NCBI RefSeq assembly: GCF_900113765.1
Contig: NZ_FOQO01000001.1
Location: forward strand, 186,001-250,000
Length of the DNA stretch: 64,000 nucleotides
From: Parapedobacter indicus
Lineage (GTDB): Bacteria > Bacteroidota > Bacteroidia > Sphingobacteriales > Sphingobacteriaceae
Reading direction: 5' to 3'
Shown here: positions 47,291 to 56,449 of the stretch, piece by piece
How the letters are laid out: each line of letters opens with the position of its first letter
How positions within the stretch are numbered: the first letter of the stretch is position 1
The notes under the pieces: generated by a model
Told to the model about the DNA's origin: nothing
Seen by the model: the letters and a program-made list of their open reading frames with translations, nothing else
Database searches by the model: none
Program-made: the position numbers and the translations under genes

Positions 47291-48742
47291 ATGATGACTT
47301 CTAGCCAGCGAGCCAGTAAATACAGATGGACGATTTGCTATTTGCTTTTTTTTGCCACTACAATCAATTATTTGGATAGACAGGTTCTTTCATTGACGTG
47401 GAAAGATTTCATCGTTCCGGAGTTTCATTGGACGAATAGTGATTATGGAAATATCGCCGCCATCTTTTCGTTGGTATATGCCATCGGAATGCTGTTCGCG
47501 GGGAGGTTTGTGGATTGGCTGGATACCAAAAAAGGGTTTCTATGGGCAATTGGTATCTGGTCTGTTGGTGCTTGTTTGCATGCATATTGCGGGATTGCTA
47601 CAGCGGGTGTCCTCACGGGCAATTGGTTTGTCGGTTTTGAACAGGCGAAAGAGTTGCTTGGTACGGTCGGCGATGTAGGGAGCGTCATTTCGGTCAGCGT
47701 CTCCTTGTTTATTGTTGCCCGGATTGTGTTAGCACTTGGTGAATCGGGCAATTTTCCGGCAGCCATTAAAGCGACGGCGGAGTTTTTTCCAAAAAAAGAC
47801 CGTGGATTTGCGACTAGTATTTTTAACGCCGGATCAACAGTAGGAGCATTGGCTGCACCGGTGACCGTTCCCTTTATTGCAGAAGCTTATGGTTGGGAGG
47901 CATCCTTTATCATTATCGGGGCATTGGGATTCATCTGGATGGGTTTTTGGCTTTTCATGTACAAAAAGCCGCATGAGCACCCCAAAGTCAATGCGGCTGA
48001 GCTGGCTTATATTCAGCAGGACGATGTGGAAAAACAGCCGTCGACGGCGACGGACCAACCGTCGGTACGTAGAAAAATGTCTTTCTTGCAGGCATTTGGA
48101 TACAGGCAAACATGGGCGTTTGCGGTAGGCAAATTCATGACGGACGGAGTTTGGTGGTTTTTCCTGTTTTGGACGCCTGCATACCTTAGTTCGGTTTATA
48201 ATTTAGACTCTACGGAAAGCGCGCTACATATATTTGTGCTCTATGCACTCACATTGTTGTCGATAATAGGCGGATGGCTGCCTACTTATTTTGTAGATAA
48301 AAAGGGAATGAATGCGTATGCCGGCCGAATGAAATCAATGCTGATCTTTGCGTTCTTCCCGTTATTGACACTGCTTGCACAGCCGTTGGGTCATATCTCC
48401 GTATGGATTCCGATATTGATTATCGGTATAGCTGCTGCAGCGCACCAAGCGTGGTCTGCGAATATTTTTTCGACAATCGGCGATATGTTTCCACGGTCAA
48501 GTGTGGCCACCATTACCGGAATCGGCGGAATGGCCGGTGGTGTCGGGTCCTTCTTTATCAACAAAGGATCGGGCATGCTTTTCGATCATGCAGCCAACAC
48601 AGATATGAAATTTATGGGCTTTACTGGAATTGAATCGGGATATTTCATTATTTTTTCAATTTGTTCGGTTGCCTATTTAATCGGCTGGGTCATCATGAAG
48701 TCGCTGGTGCCGCATTATGCACCGATAACGGATATTGACTAG
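47291..48742 (+). CDS. MFS transporter, ExuT-like hexuronate permease
   Basis: The 483-residue MFS protein has about 12 hydrophobic segments and the anion:cation symporter-type start YRWTICYLLFFATTINYLDRQVLSLTWKDFIVPEF, typical of ExuT-like hexuronate permeases; the cytoplasmic loop is at about 240-265 (KPHEHPKVNAAELAYIQQDDVEKQ). Position directly behind uxaBAC supports galacturonate/glucuronate uptake across the inner membrane. It has its own palindrome (site F), so it may be transcribed separately, and ends at a bidirectional terminator. Confidence 0.88.
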   Translation: MMTSSQRASKYRWTICYLLFFATTINYLDRQVLSLTWKDFIVPEFHWTNSDYGNIAAIFSLVYAIGMLFAGRFVDWLDTKKGFLWAIGIWSVGACLHAYCGIATAGVLTGNWFVGFEQAKELLGTVGDVGSVISVSVSLFIVARIVLALGESGNFPAAIKATAEFFPKKDRGFATSIFNAGSTVGALAAPVTVPFIAEAYGWEASFIIIGALGFIWMGFWLFMYKKPHEHPKVNAAELAYIQQDDVEKQPSTATDQPSVRRKMSFLQAFGYRQTWAFAVGKFMTDGVWWFFLFWTPAYLSSVYNLDSTESALHIFVLYALTLLSIIGGWLPTYFVDKKGMNAYAGRMKSMLIFAFFPLLTLLAQPLGHISVWIPILIIGIAAAAHQAWSANIFSTIGDMFPRSSVATITGIGGMAGGVGSFFINKGSGMLFDHAANTDMKFMGFTGIESGYFIIFSICSVAYLIGWVIMKSLVPHYAPITDID

Positions 48743-48770
48743 TACGGTGATTAATAATTGTGGCCGTCAC

Positions 48771-48807
48771 AAAAAAATCCTTTAGCGAGAAGCTAAAGGA
48801 TTTTTTT
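48771..48807. terminator. Bidirectional terminator between MFS and DEAD-box helicase genes
   Basis: A 16-base perfect inverted repeat (48771-48786 and 48792-48807), loop GAGAA, with A7 on the left and T7 on the right. It serves both convergent genes. Confidence 0.92.
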
Positions 48808-48825
48808 AATAATAAGGGTCGTTTC

Positions 48826-50613
48826 CTACCAACGGCTTTTTTCTCTACGTTTTCCTCCCGAGAAATCCCGGAAACCGCCACCGTTTTCACGCTTGCGGCG
48901 GCCACCATTGTAATCCGATGATCCGTTACGGAACGATCGGTTACGTTTTTCTCCGCCACGGCTATCCCCGCGCCCTTCTCCGGCATTTTCCACGCGTACA
49001 CTGCGGCCATTGAATTCAGCGTTTTGAAATCCGCTGAATACCTTGTCAACCGAAGCATTCTCGACTTCAAAAAACGTGTAAACACCTTTCAGATCAATTT
49101 TGCCGATAGACTTGCCACTTATATGTGTTGTATTGCAGATATATCCGAGGATATCCCCGCGGGTGAATTCATCCACCGAACCGAGATTAATGAATAAACG
49201 GGTGTAATCCGATTTATAGCCATCGCGGCCAAAACGCTCACCTTTACCTTTTCGTTCGCGATCGAAGCTATTGCGTCCTTCATTGGCATCCACATTGAGA
49301 TCCGGCGCATTTTGATAATATTCCAAAAAGCGGTTGAATTCAAGTGAGGCAAATCGTTTGATGATTTCTTCCTTGCTCAGATCGGCAAAGCTTTCTAGGA
49401 TTTTTGGTAAATAGGGATCGATGTGATCGTCATTTACGGAAACCTGCTGCACCTTGTGGATCATGGCAAACAACTGGCTTTCTACTACCGCTTCGCCCCT
49501 TGGGACCTCCATTTTGACAAAGGATTTACCAATGACTTTCTCAATCTGGCGTATCTTACCCAGTTCTTTGAGATTTACCAATGAAAGTGAAATACCCGTT
49601 TTACCGGCCCGCGCGGTACGGCCGCTTCGGTGGGTGTAGTTTTCGATTTCGTCCGGCAGCGAATAGTTAATGACGTGTGTTACATCATTTACGTCGATGC
49701 CACGTGCAGCAACATCGGTAGCAATCAATAGTTGAAGGCTACGTTCGCGATAGCGTTTCATTACTTTGTCCCGCTGTTGTTGCGAGAGATCGCCATGCAG
49801 CGAGTCGGCATTATAACCGTCCTTGATGAGGGACTCAGCAATTTCCTGGGTTTCAACTTTTGTACGGCAGAATACGATACCGAAAATCTCGGGATTTGAA
49901 TCCACAATGCGCTTAAAAGCTGCATACTTGTCGCGCGCACGTATTACGTAGTAGTGGTGTTCGATATTGGCGTTACCACTGTTTTTGGTGCCTACAGTAA
50001 GTTCAAATGGATCGGTCATGTAATTTTTCGCAATCCGCCGAACTTCGGCAGGCATGGTGGCTGAGAACAGCCATGTTTTTTTCTCATCCGGAGTAGTGGA
50101 CAGGATATTGTTGATGTCTTCCTGAAAGCCCATGTTGAGCATTTCATCAGCTTCATCCAACACCACATACCTTACATTAGAAAAATCGATGGCATTGCGA
50201 CCAATAATGTCGAGCATGCGTCCTGGGGTGGCCACGACAATTTGCACGCCTCGACGGATCTGCCGCAACTGATCGCTGATGCTAGCACCGCCGTAAACGG
50301 CGACTACATGGACATTCGGAATGTTCTTGGCAAATTTTTCGATGTCTTTGGAAATCTGCAGACACAACTCGCGCGTAGGACATAGTACCAACGCTTGCGG
50401 GTGTCGCTGTGAAAAATCCAATAGTTCTAATAAGGGCAGACCAAACGCTGCTGTTTTGCCGGTACCGGTTTGGGCTAATCCGACAAAATCGTTGCTGCCT
50501 GTCAAAAGTACGGGAACGGCTTGTTCCTGGATGGGAGTGGGTTTCTCGAAACCTAACTCTGTGATGGCATTAACAATATCATGACGGATCCCCAGTTCAA
50601 TAAATGGGTTCAT
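48826..50613 (-). CDS. DEAD-box ATP-dependent RNA helicase with DbpA-like C-terminal domain
   Basis: The 595-residue helicase has AQTGTGKT, DEAD in VLDEADEMLNMGF, SAT, and HRSGRTARAGKTG; a DbpA-like RNA-binding domain (about 470-545, RLFINLGSVDEFTRGDILGYICN) and an Arg/Gly/Asn-rich basic tail (about 550-595) follow. It is likely a ribosome-assembly or cold-adaptation helicase. I choose ATG 50613 (MNPFIELGIRHDIV); the 8 residues upstream are not family-like. The promoter is at 50655-50685, and TAGGCA/TGCCTA can pair in the leader. Confidence 0.93.
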   Translation of the reverse strand: MNPFIELGIRHDIVNAITELGFEKPTPIQEQAVPVLLTGSNDFVGLAQTGTGKTAAFGLPLLELLDFSQRHPQALVLCPTRELCLQISKDIEKFAKNIPNVHVVAVYGGASISDQLRQIRRGVQIVVATPGRMLDIIGRNAIDFSNVRYVVLDEADEMLNMGFQEDINNILSTTPDEKKTWLFSATMPAEVRRIAKNYMTDPFELTVGTKNSGNANIEHHYYVIRARDKYAAFKRIVDSNPEIFGIVFCRTKVETQEIAESLIKDGYNADSLHGDLSQQQRDKVMKRYRERSLQLLIATDVAARGIDVNDVTHVINYSLPDEIENYTHRSGRTARAGKTGISLSLVNLKELGKIRQIEKVIGKSFVKMEVPRGEAVVESQLFAMIHKVQQVSVNDDHIDPYLPKILESFADLSKEEIIKRFASLEFNRFLEYYQNAPDLNVDANEGRNSFDRERKGKGERFGRDGYKSDYTRLFINLGSVDEFTRGDILGYICNTTHISGKSIGKIDLKGVYTFFEVENASVDKVFSGFQNAEFNGRSVRVENAGEGRGDSRGGEKRNRSFRNGSSDYNGGRRKRENGGGFRDFSGGKRREKSRW

Positions 50614-50654
50614 GAATATTATGTATACAATAGGCACTATTGCCTAAGGCGGTG

Positions 50655-50685
50655 CAAAGGTAAGGTTAATTTATTGAAATTCAAA
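50655..50685 (-). promoter_or_regulatory. Promoter of the DEAD-box helicase gene
   Basis: TTTG (minus strand, 50682-50685), 19 bases, then TACCTTTG (50655-50662): an exact Bacteroidota TTTG-N19-TAnnTTTG promoter. It gives a leader of about 35 bases. Confidence 0.85.
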
Positions 50686-50752
50686 GAGAGAAGTGTTGAA
50701 AGTAAAAAGTAAAAAATCAAACATAAAAAGTGAATGGGTTAAGTAAGAAAGC

Positions 50753-50785
50753 AAAAGCCGGTCTGAATTACCAGGCCGGCTTTTT
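50753..50785 (-). terminator. Terminator after the OmpA-like gene
   Basis: AAAAGCCGGTCT (50753-50764) pairs with AGGCCGGCTTTTT (50773-50785), an interrupted GC stem of about 10 pairs with an 8-base loop. On the minus strand a T-rich stretch follows, fitting the end of the OmpA-like gene (stop at 50810). Confidence 0.75.
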
Positions 50786-50809
50786 GACTTTTAACTTTTG
50801 GTTTTTAAC

Positions 50810-52132
50810 TTAATACAGCGTGAACTCCACCCGTCGATTTTGTTGGCGGCCTTCTGCCGTGTTGTTGCTGGCAATTGGCTGGGTTGGACCATATCCGGTA
50901 GCTTCAATACGCGATGGATTGGCACCTTTGCTTACAAGGTAAGCTTTTACGGCCTCGGCCCTTTCTTTCGAAAGACGCATATTGGTTTGCATAGAGCCGG
51001 TGTTGTCCGTATGGCCCGCCAATTTGAGACTGAAGTTTTTCTCAATAAGCAACGCCGCAACCTTATTGAGGCTAGCATGTGAGGTTGCCCGAATTGTGGC
51101 TTTCCCTAAGTCAAATTCCAGATTTTGGATGGCCTCATCCACAACTCGCCGATCTTCATCTGTTACGGTAATTTGTTGAACAACGGGAGCTTTGGGTTCA
51201 GGTAAAGGACATCCCGCACCATCCACCTTGGTTTTTTCGGGTGTATCAGGACATTTGTCGTATCGGTTTGCTACGCCGTCGCCATCATCATCTGCAAGAT
51301 CTGCATACAGGCGTTCCAGTTGTGATTTTAATTTTTCGTTCTCTGCTTTTTGAGCGTCAAGCGTTGCTTTCTGAGCAACCAACTCGTCATACTGAGCGGT
51401 ATACTCTTTTTGCATGGCTGATACCGGGTTGCTGTTGGCAAGGAACGGTTTGCTCCGGTCACCAAGCGCAAACTCCACACCAACGTGGGCATAGGAGAAG
51501 ATGTCTTTGGACCCGCCGTGGCTTGAGCCATCAAAATTAGCAGACTGAACGAGGTTAAGGCGATAACCTAAATCGATGGCAATGTCATTGGACACCCCAA
51601 ATTTCAGTCCGACACCACCGGGTACAAAGAGCTTCGTAGTTTGATCGTAATCGGTGGTCACACCGTTTATTTCAGAAGAAGGCTCAAAGCCCAGGGCACC
51701 CAGACCGACATTAGCGTAAGGCTTGATCAGCCCCTGATGCTGCCGCCAGTTGATGTTGGCAAGGGTGACGTGGGCAGACACAGCCACTGACCACGGTAGT
51801 TTGGTTTCAAACGAGTTGCCGTTGTTTTCCCGCACTCCGGATACTTTCCCGCCCACATATTCAGCTTGTATACCAAAACCGGGAAGAATTTGCCTTTTTA
51901 CATAAAGACCATAGCCAAAGTTGTTTTCGACTTGGTCGAATTTACGCCGTAAACCGATCAGGTTCGACTGGTTTAAGAGGCCGCCATGTACGCCGATAGA
52001 CCACGTCCGATATTCAGTGTCTGGTGCAAAAGGCTTTACTTCATTTAGGGTTGGTGTTTGCGCAACCAATTGTGTTACAGATAGGATGCCTGCTGCGGCA
52101 AGCCATCCGGTTTTGGTAATATTTATTCTCAT
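50810..52132 (-). CDS. OmpA family outer-membrane protein with TSP3-type repeat
   Basis: The 440-residue protein has a signal peptide (about 1-25, ending VAQTPT), an N-terminal 8-strand barrel (about 40-225), a coiled-coil-like stretch (KATLDAQKAENEKLKSQLERLYAD), a calcium-binding thrombospondin-3-type motif (DDDGDGVANRYDKCPDTPEK), and the C-terminal OmpA domain (about 320-440, with FSLKLAGHTDNTGS and LSKERAEAVKAYLVSKG). It anchors the outer membrane to peptidoglycan. A terminator follows. Confidence 0.92.
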   Translation of the reverse strand: MRINITKTGWLAAAGILSVTQLVAQTPTLNEVKPFAPDTEYRTWSIGVHGGLLNQSNLIGLRRKFDQVENNFGYGLYVKRQILPGFGIQAEYVGGKVSGVRENNGNSFETKLPWSVAVSAHVTLANINWRQHQGLIKPYANVGLGALGFEPSSEINGVTTDYDQTTKLFVPGGVGLKFGVSNDIAIDLGYRLNLVQSANFDGSSHGGSKDIFSYAHVGVEFALGDRSKPFLANSNPVSAMQKEYTAQYDELVAQKATLDAQKAENEKLKSQLERLYADLADDDGDGVANRYDKCPDTPEKTKVDGAGCPLPEPKAPVVQQITVTDEDRRVVDEAIQNLEFDLGKATIRATSHASLNKVAALLIEKNFSLKLAGHTDNTGSMQTNMRLSKERAEAVKAYLVSKGANPSRIEATGYGPTQPIASNNTAEGRQQNRRVEFTLY

Positions 52133-52339
52133 TCGTCCGTAATTAGTTTATTATTTTATCCCCATTAAGCAATTAGCGAGCCATTTATTAAAAAAATAGG
52201 ATATGTTTCAAAGTTTCCAAGTAGTTTTCTGATATTTTTACCATTAAAAATAAACAATAACTAGATTAAAAGTTAATGCAATTTTACTAGATATCATATA
52301 TATATATATGGTAAAAATTAGGTGTTTTTATCGTATTTA

Positions 52340-52383
52340 ATACGATAACAATACGATGAAAATACGATAATGATACGATGAAT
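52340..52383. repeat. Four 11-base tandem repeats (ATACGATNANN)
   Basis: Units at 52340-52350, 52351-52361, 52362-52372 and 52373-52383 each begin ATACGAT and differ only in the last four bases (AACA, GAAA, AATG, GAAT). The period equals about one DNA turn. The first unit is also the right half of a palindrome. Confidence 0.9.
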
Positions 52384-52490
52384 TTTAAATAATATATCCT
52401 ATTTATTTAAAGTCTATTTATTTTTCAATATAGAACGAGTTTCTGAATTTGGTCTGCCCAGTTTAGCCGCCGTTACGTTTACCTATGAAA

Positions 52491-52521
52491 TTGCAATTGC
52501 ATGCTATTTTGCCTAAATTTG
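52491..52521 (+). promoter_or_regulatory. Promoter of alaS
   Basis: TTG (52491-52493), 20 bases, TAAATTTG (52514-52521). It lies 25 bases before the ATG of alaS and fits the Bacteroidota promoter form. Confidence 0.75.
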
Positions 52522-52546
52522 CGCAAAAGATTAACAATCGTTTTCA

Positions 52547-55252
52547 ATGACAAGTAGGGAAATCCGCGAAGCTTTTCTGGCTTTTTTTAAAAATAAAGGG
52601 CATCATATTGTGCCCTCTGCTCCGGTGGTCGTGAAAAATGACCCGACACTGATGTTTACCAATGCTGGTATGAACCAGTTCAAGGATATCTTTTTGGGAG
52701 ATGCCCGGGCGAATTTTTCTCGTATAACGGATACTCAACGCTGTTTGCGTGTATCGGGAAAACATAATGACTTGGAAGAGGTAGGGATCGATACCTATCA
52801 CCATACGTTGTTCGAAATGCTGGGAAACTGGAGCTTCGGTGATTATTTCAAGAAAGAAGCAATTGCATGGAGCTGGGAGTTACTTACCGAAGTATATAAA
52901 CTGGATAAAGACCGCCTTTATGTAACCATCTTTGAGGGCGACAAAGCAGATGGACTGTCCCAAGACGATGAAGCATATACGTATTGGAAAGAAATCATCG
53001 CCGAAGACCGCATCTTACTTGGCAATAAAAAAGATAATTTTTGGGAAATGGGAGATACGGGACCTTGCGGCCCCTGTTCCGAAATCCATGTGGATTGCCG
53101 CGCCGACGCCGAGCGGAATGCGGTGGACGGGAAGACGCTTGTAAACGCCGATCATCCGCAAGTGATTGAAATCTGGAACCTCGTGTTTATGCAGTTTAAC
53201 CGTCAAAAAGATGGTTCACTCCATCCGCTGCCCGCGAAACATGTAGATACCGGAATGGGTTTCGAACGCTTGGTACGGGTAATCCAGGGTAAATCTTCTA
53301 ACTACGATACGGATGTATTCCAACCCATCATTGGGTATATCGCTCGAAAAGCAGGTATTACGTATGGTAGCAATGAAAAGACGGATATTGCCATGCGGGT
53401 GCTGGCTGACCATATTCGAGCCATTAGCTTTACCATAGCCGACGGCCAATTGCCTTCAAACAATAAGGCAGGATATGTAATCCGGCGCATTTTAAGGCGC
53501 GCCGTTCGATATGCATATACATTTCTCCATTTCAAAGAGCCATTTTTACACGAGCTGGTGCCGCTATTGGCAAAGCAATTTGAAGGAGTGTTTGACGAAT
53601 TGATAGCTCAGCAGGAGTTTGTGCAGAAGGTGGTACTGGAAGAAGAACAGTCTTTTCTGCGTACATTAGTTACAGGTGTACAACGTTTTGAAAATTATAT
53701 TTTGGAAGATGGAGCATTGAGAAATAGTGCTTTACGGGGAGAATTGAATAAATCGCTTGGCGATGCAAATAGTTGCGATGATAAACGGCACGCTAAAGTG
53801 ATAGATGGGGACTTCGCTTTTGAACTATATGACACATACGGGTTTCCAATTGACTTAACCGAACTGTTGGCGAGGGAAAAAGGTTGGCGTATAGACATGG
53901 CTCGATTCCAACAGGCGCTGGATGAACAAAGGAACCGTTCGAGGGCCGCTACTGCCATCGATACCGATGACTGGGTCGTACTGCAGGAAAGCGAATCGGT
54001 AGATTTTGTTGGATATGACCAAATGGAATGCGAAACCGAAATTCTTAAATATCGGAAAGTTGCCGCCAAGGGAAAAGAGCAATATCAACTGGTGTTGACC
54101 GCTACGCCGTTCTATGCAGAGGGTGGAGGCCAAGTAGGCGATACGGGGATGTTGGTTTCACGTGAGACTGGTGAAAAAATAGTCATTACCGATACAAAAA
54201 AAGAAAACGGGCTCGCTGTACATTATGCGCAGTCGTTGCCGACCGATTTACGGGGTACATTTGTTGCTGCGATAAATGCAGAAAGACGGCGCGATATCGA
54301 AGGAAATCATTCGGCTACCCACTTGCTGCATGCGGCGTTGAAACAAGTGCTTGGAAATCATGTGAACCAAAAAGGCTCGCTGGTTAACACCGATTACCTC
54401 CGTTTTGACTTCTCGCATTTTGCAAAAGTGAATGACGACGAGCTTTTACAGATTGAACGCATTGTGAATGATAAAATAAGAGAAAATATTCCATTGAAAG
54501 AAGAACGGGATGTGCCCTTCCAACAAGCAATTGATGCCGGGGTGACCGCATTGTTTGGGGAAAAATATGGCGATCATGTGCGTGTGATTACGTTTGATGA
54601 CCGATTTTCAAAGGAACTCTGTGGGGGTACACATGTGCAGGCAACCGGACAGATCGGCTTTTTCAAAATTGTTGCCGAAAGTGCTGTGGCGGCGGGAGTA
54701 AGACGCATAGAAGCTATTACAGGAAGCGCAGCAGAGCGCTTTATCGAAGAGCAGGTAAAGACCGTTAGCAGGTTCCGGGAGCTGCTTAACAATCCGAAAG
54801 ACCTGGCGTCGGCACTGAATCGGCTGTTGGATGAGAATAACTCGCTACGGAAAGAGGTTGAGCGCACCGTGACTGACAAGGCACTTCAATTAAAGGATAA
54901 ACTGACAGCTAAGGCGTTGGATATCGACGGAGTGAGTTTTATTGCTGATCAGATAGATCTTCCTAATGCAGAGGCAGTAAAGACCCTGGCTTATGCTTTA
55001 AAAGGTGGAGTCGAAAATCTGTTTCTTGTACTGGGAGCCGAAATAAATGGGAAACCGTTGCTTACGGTAGTTGTTTCAGATAGTTTGATCAAACAAAAGG
55101 ATTGGAATGCCGGCACCATTGTACGTGAACTGGCAAAGGAAATTCAGGGAGGTGGTGGTGGCCAACCTTTTTATGCAACAGCGGGAGGTAAGGATGCCAG
55201 CGGCTTACCCCGCGCGCTGGCCAACGCAAAAGAATTTGTAATGTCTCAATAG
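52547..55252 (+). CDS. alaS: Alanyl-tRNA synthetase
   Basis: The 901-residue class II synthetase starts MTSREIREAFLAFFKNKGHHIVPSAPV and has motif 1-3 regions (TLMFTNAGMNQFKDIFLG, WEMGDTGPCGPCSEIH), the editing-domain zinc site HSATHLLHAALKQVLGNHVNQKGSLV with the distal CGGTHV, and the C-terminal C-Ala oligomerisation domain. It charges tRNA-Ala and edits Ser/Gly mischarging. The thioredoxin-like lipoprotein gene starts on the base after its stop. Confidence 0.97.
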   Translation: MTSREIREAFLAFFKNKGHHIVPSAPVVVKNDPTLMFTNAGMNQFKDIFLGDARANFSRITDTQRCLRVSGKHNDLEEVGIDTYHHTLFEMLGNWSFGDYFKKEAIAWSWELLTEVYKLDKDRLYVTIFEGDKADGLSQDDEAYTYWKEIIAEDRILLGNKKDNFWEMGDTGPCGPCSEIHVDCRADAERNAVDGKTLVNADHPQVIEIWNLVFMQFNRQKDGSLHPLPAKHVDTGMGFERLVRVIQGKSSNYDTDVFQPIIGYIARKAGITYGSNEKTDIAMRVLADHIRAISFTIADGQLPSNNKAGYVIRRILRRAVRYAYTFLHFKEPFLHELVPLLAKQFEGVFDELIAQQEFVQKVVLEEEQSFLRTLVTGVQRFENYILEDGALRNSALRGELNKSLGDANSCDDKRHAKVIDGDFAFELYDTYGFPIDLTELLAREKGWRIDMARFQQALDEQRNRSRAATAIDTDDWVVLQESESVDFVGYDQMECETEILKYRKVAAKGKEQYQLVLTATPFYAEGGGQVGDTGMLVSRETGEKIVITDTKKENGLAVHYAQSLPTDLRGTFVAAINAERRRDIEGNHSATHLLHAALKQVLGNHVNQKGSLVNTDYLRFDFSHFAKVNDDELLQIERIVNDKIRENIPLKEERDVPFQQAIDAGVTALFGEKYGDHVRVITFDDRFSKELCGGTHVQATGQIGFFKIVAESAVAAGVRRIEAITGSAAERFIEEQVKTVSRFRELLNNPKDLASALNRLLDENNSLRKEVERTVTDKALQLKDKLTAKALDIDGVSFIADQIDLPNAEAVKTLAYALKGGVENLFLVLGAEINGKPLLTVVVSDSLIKQKDWNAGTIVRELAKEIQGGGGGQPFYATAGGKDASGLPRALANAKEFVMSQ

Positions 55253-56350
55253 ATGATACGATTAAGTGTAATAACAGGGATTTTGGTGTGTTTGTTGTCG
55301 GCGTGTGCTAATGACGACCAGTTTACAATTGAAGGTGAAATACACCATGCGGGAAACATACGTACCGTTGTCTTGTATGAGGGAGACCGGAAATTGGATT
55401 CCGTGTTTTTGAACGAACAGGGCGAATTCGTGTTGCGCCGGGCAGCGGCGAATCCGCGGCTGCTCACGTTGCAAGCCGGAAATAACAAATATCACTTAAT
55501 ACTGCAGAATGGTGACCGCGTTATGTTTCGCACCGATTTGATGTCCGAAGGGAATACCTACGAACTTTCCGGTTCTCCGTTATCTGAAAAAATACAGCAT
55601 TTTGCCGGTACGATTACTGAGAAAGAACAATTTGAAGCCGAGTTGGAAGCTTCGTTTGCCACGCAGGCAGCGGGGTTGGACGATGCCAAGCTTACGGACC
55701 TGCGGCAGCAATTTATGCAAAAATACCGCGAGCATATGCAGGCATACACAGATGCTGCTATCCAGTTTGCAAATGAACACGACGACTTGGCTGGCTTTTT
55801 TGCCATGAGCACACTGGATAAGGAATTGGCGGAAGCGGAGCTGGTCGCTTATGCAGACCGGATTGCGGGTCGATGGAATGACAACGTACAGGTACGGCAA
55901 TTTGTGGAGGAAATGGCGCGTCTGAAGCGGCTGGCAGTGGGGCAGCCGGCACCTGATTTTGAGTCGATCACACCGGATAATAAGCGCGTGAAACTATCAG
56001 ACTTCCAGGGCAAATATACGCTCGTAGATTTTTGGGCCTCCTGGTGCGTGCCCTGCCGTCAGGAAAATCCGAATATTGTAACACAATATCACGCCTTTAA
56101 AGATAAAGGGTTTACGATATTGGGTGTGTCATTAGACGATAATCCCGGCTCTTGGATGCGTGCCATAAAAGACGATGGGCTGGAATGGACTCAAGTTTCA
56201 GACTTACAGCAATGGGGCAGCGAGGTGGTGGGTCTGTACCGGATACAGGCGATTCCTGCCTCTTATCTACTTGATCCAAAGGGAATAATTATCGCAAAAA
56301 ACTTAAGAGGTCCTGAATTGGCGACCTTTTTAAAGAAAACGTTGGATTAG
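55253..56350 (+). CDS. TlpA-like thioredoxin-domain lipoprotein
   Basis: The 365-residue protein has a lipobox LLSACAND (Cys18), a DUF4369-like beta domain (about 22-110), a helical linker (about 115-225), and a TlpA/thioredoxin-fold domain (about 228-365) with the active site WCVPC (Cys265, Cys268) and the cis-Pro region IQAIPASYLLDP. It should reduce or isomerise thiols at the periplasmic face of the envelope. It starts directly after the alaS stop, so it is co-transcribed, although the link to tRNA charging is not obvious. Confidence 0.92.
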   Translation: MIRLSVITGILVCLLSACANDDQFTIEGEIHHAGNIRTVVLYEGDRKLDSVFLNEQGEFVLRRAAANPRLLTLQAGNNKYHLILQNGDRVMFRTDLMSEGNTYELSGSPLSEKIQHFAGTITEKEQFEAELEASFATQAAGLDDAKLTDLRQQFMQKYREHMQAYTDAAIQFANEHDDLAGFFAMSTLDKELAEAELVAYADRIAGRWNDNVQVRQFVEEMARLKRLAVGQPAPDFESITPDNKRVKLSDFQGKYTLVDFWASWCVPCRQENPNIVTQYHAFKDKGFTILGVSLDDNPGSWMRAIKDDGLEWTQVSDLQQWGSEVVGLYRIQAIPASYLLDPKGIIIAKNLRGPELATFLKKTLD

Positions 56351-56449
56351 TGAATATTCTGTGTTAATGACATGTGCTGTTTAATGATTTGTTAATATTG
56401 GTTTAACAATGATTTGTCAATAAGTACATACTTTAGCAAAAAAAACACG

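Larger units (their letters stand above)
52133..52546. other. Intergenic region between OmpA-like gene and alaS
   Basis: This 414-base AT-rich divergent spacer has no gene. It contains an (AT)n run at about 52293-52313, a palindrome TATCGTAT-TTA-ATACGATA at 52329-52347, four 11-base tandem repeats at 52340-52383, and the alaS promoter at 52491-52521. No clear -7 element for the OmpA-like gene is visible. Confidence 0.7.

Noticed and set aside
52329-52383. Possible CRISPR array
   Set aside because: Repeats are 11 bases with no spacers between them and no cas genes are near.
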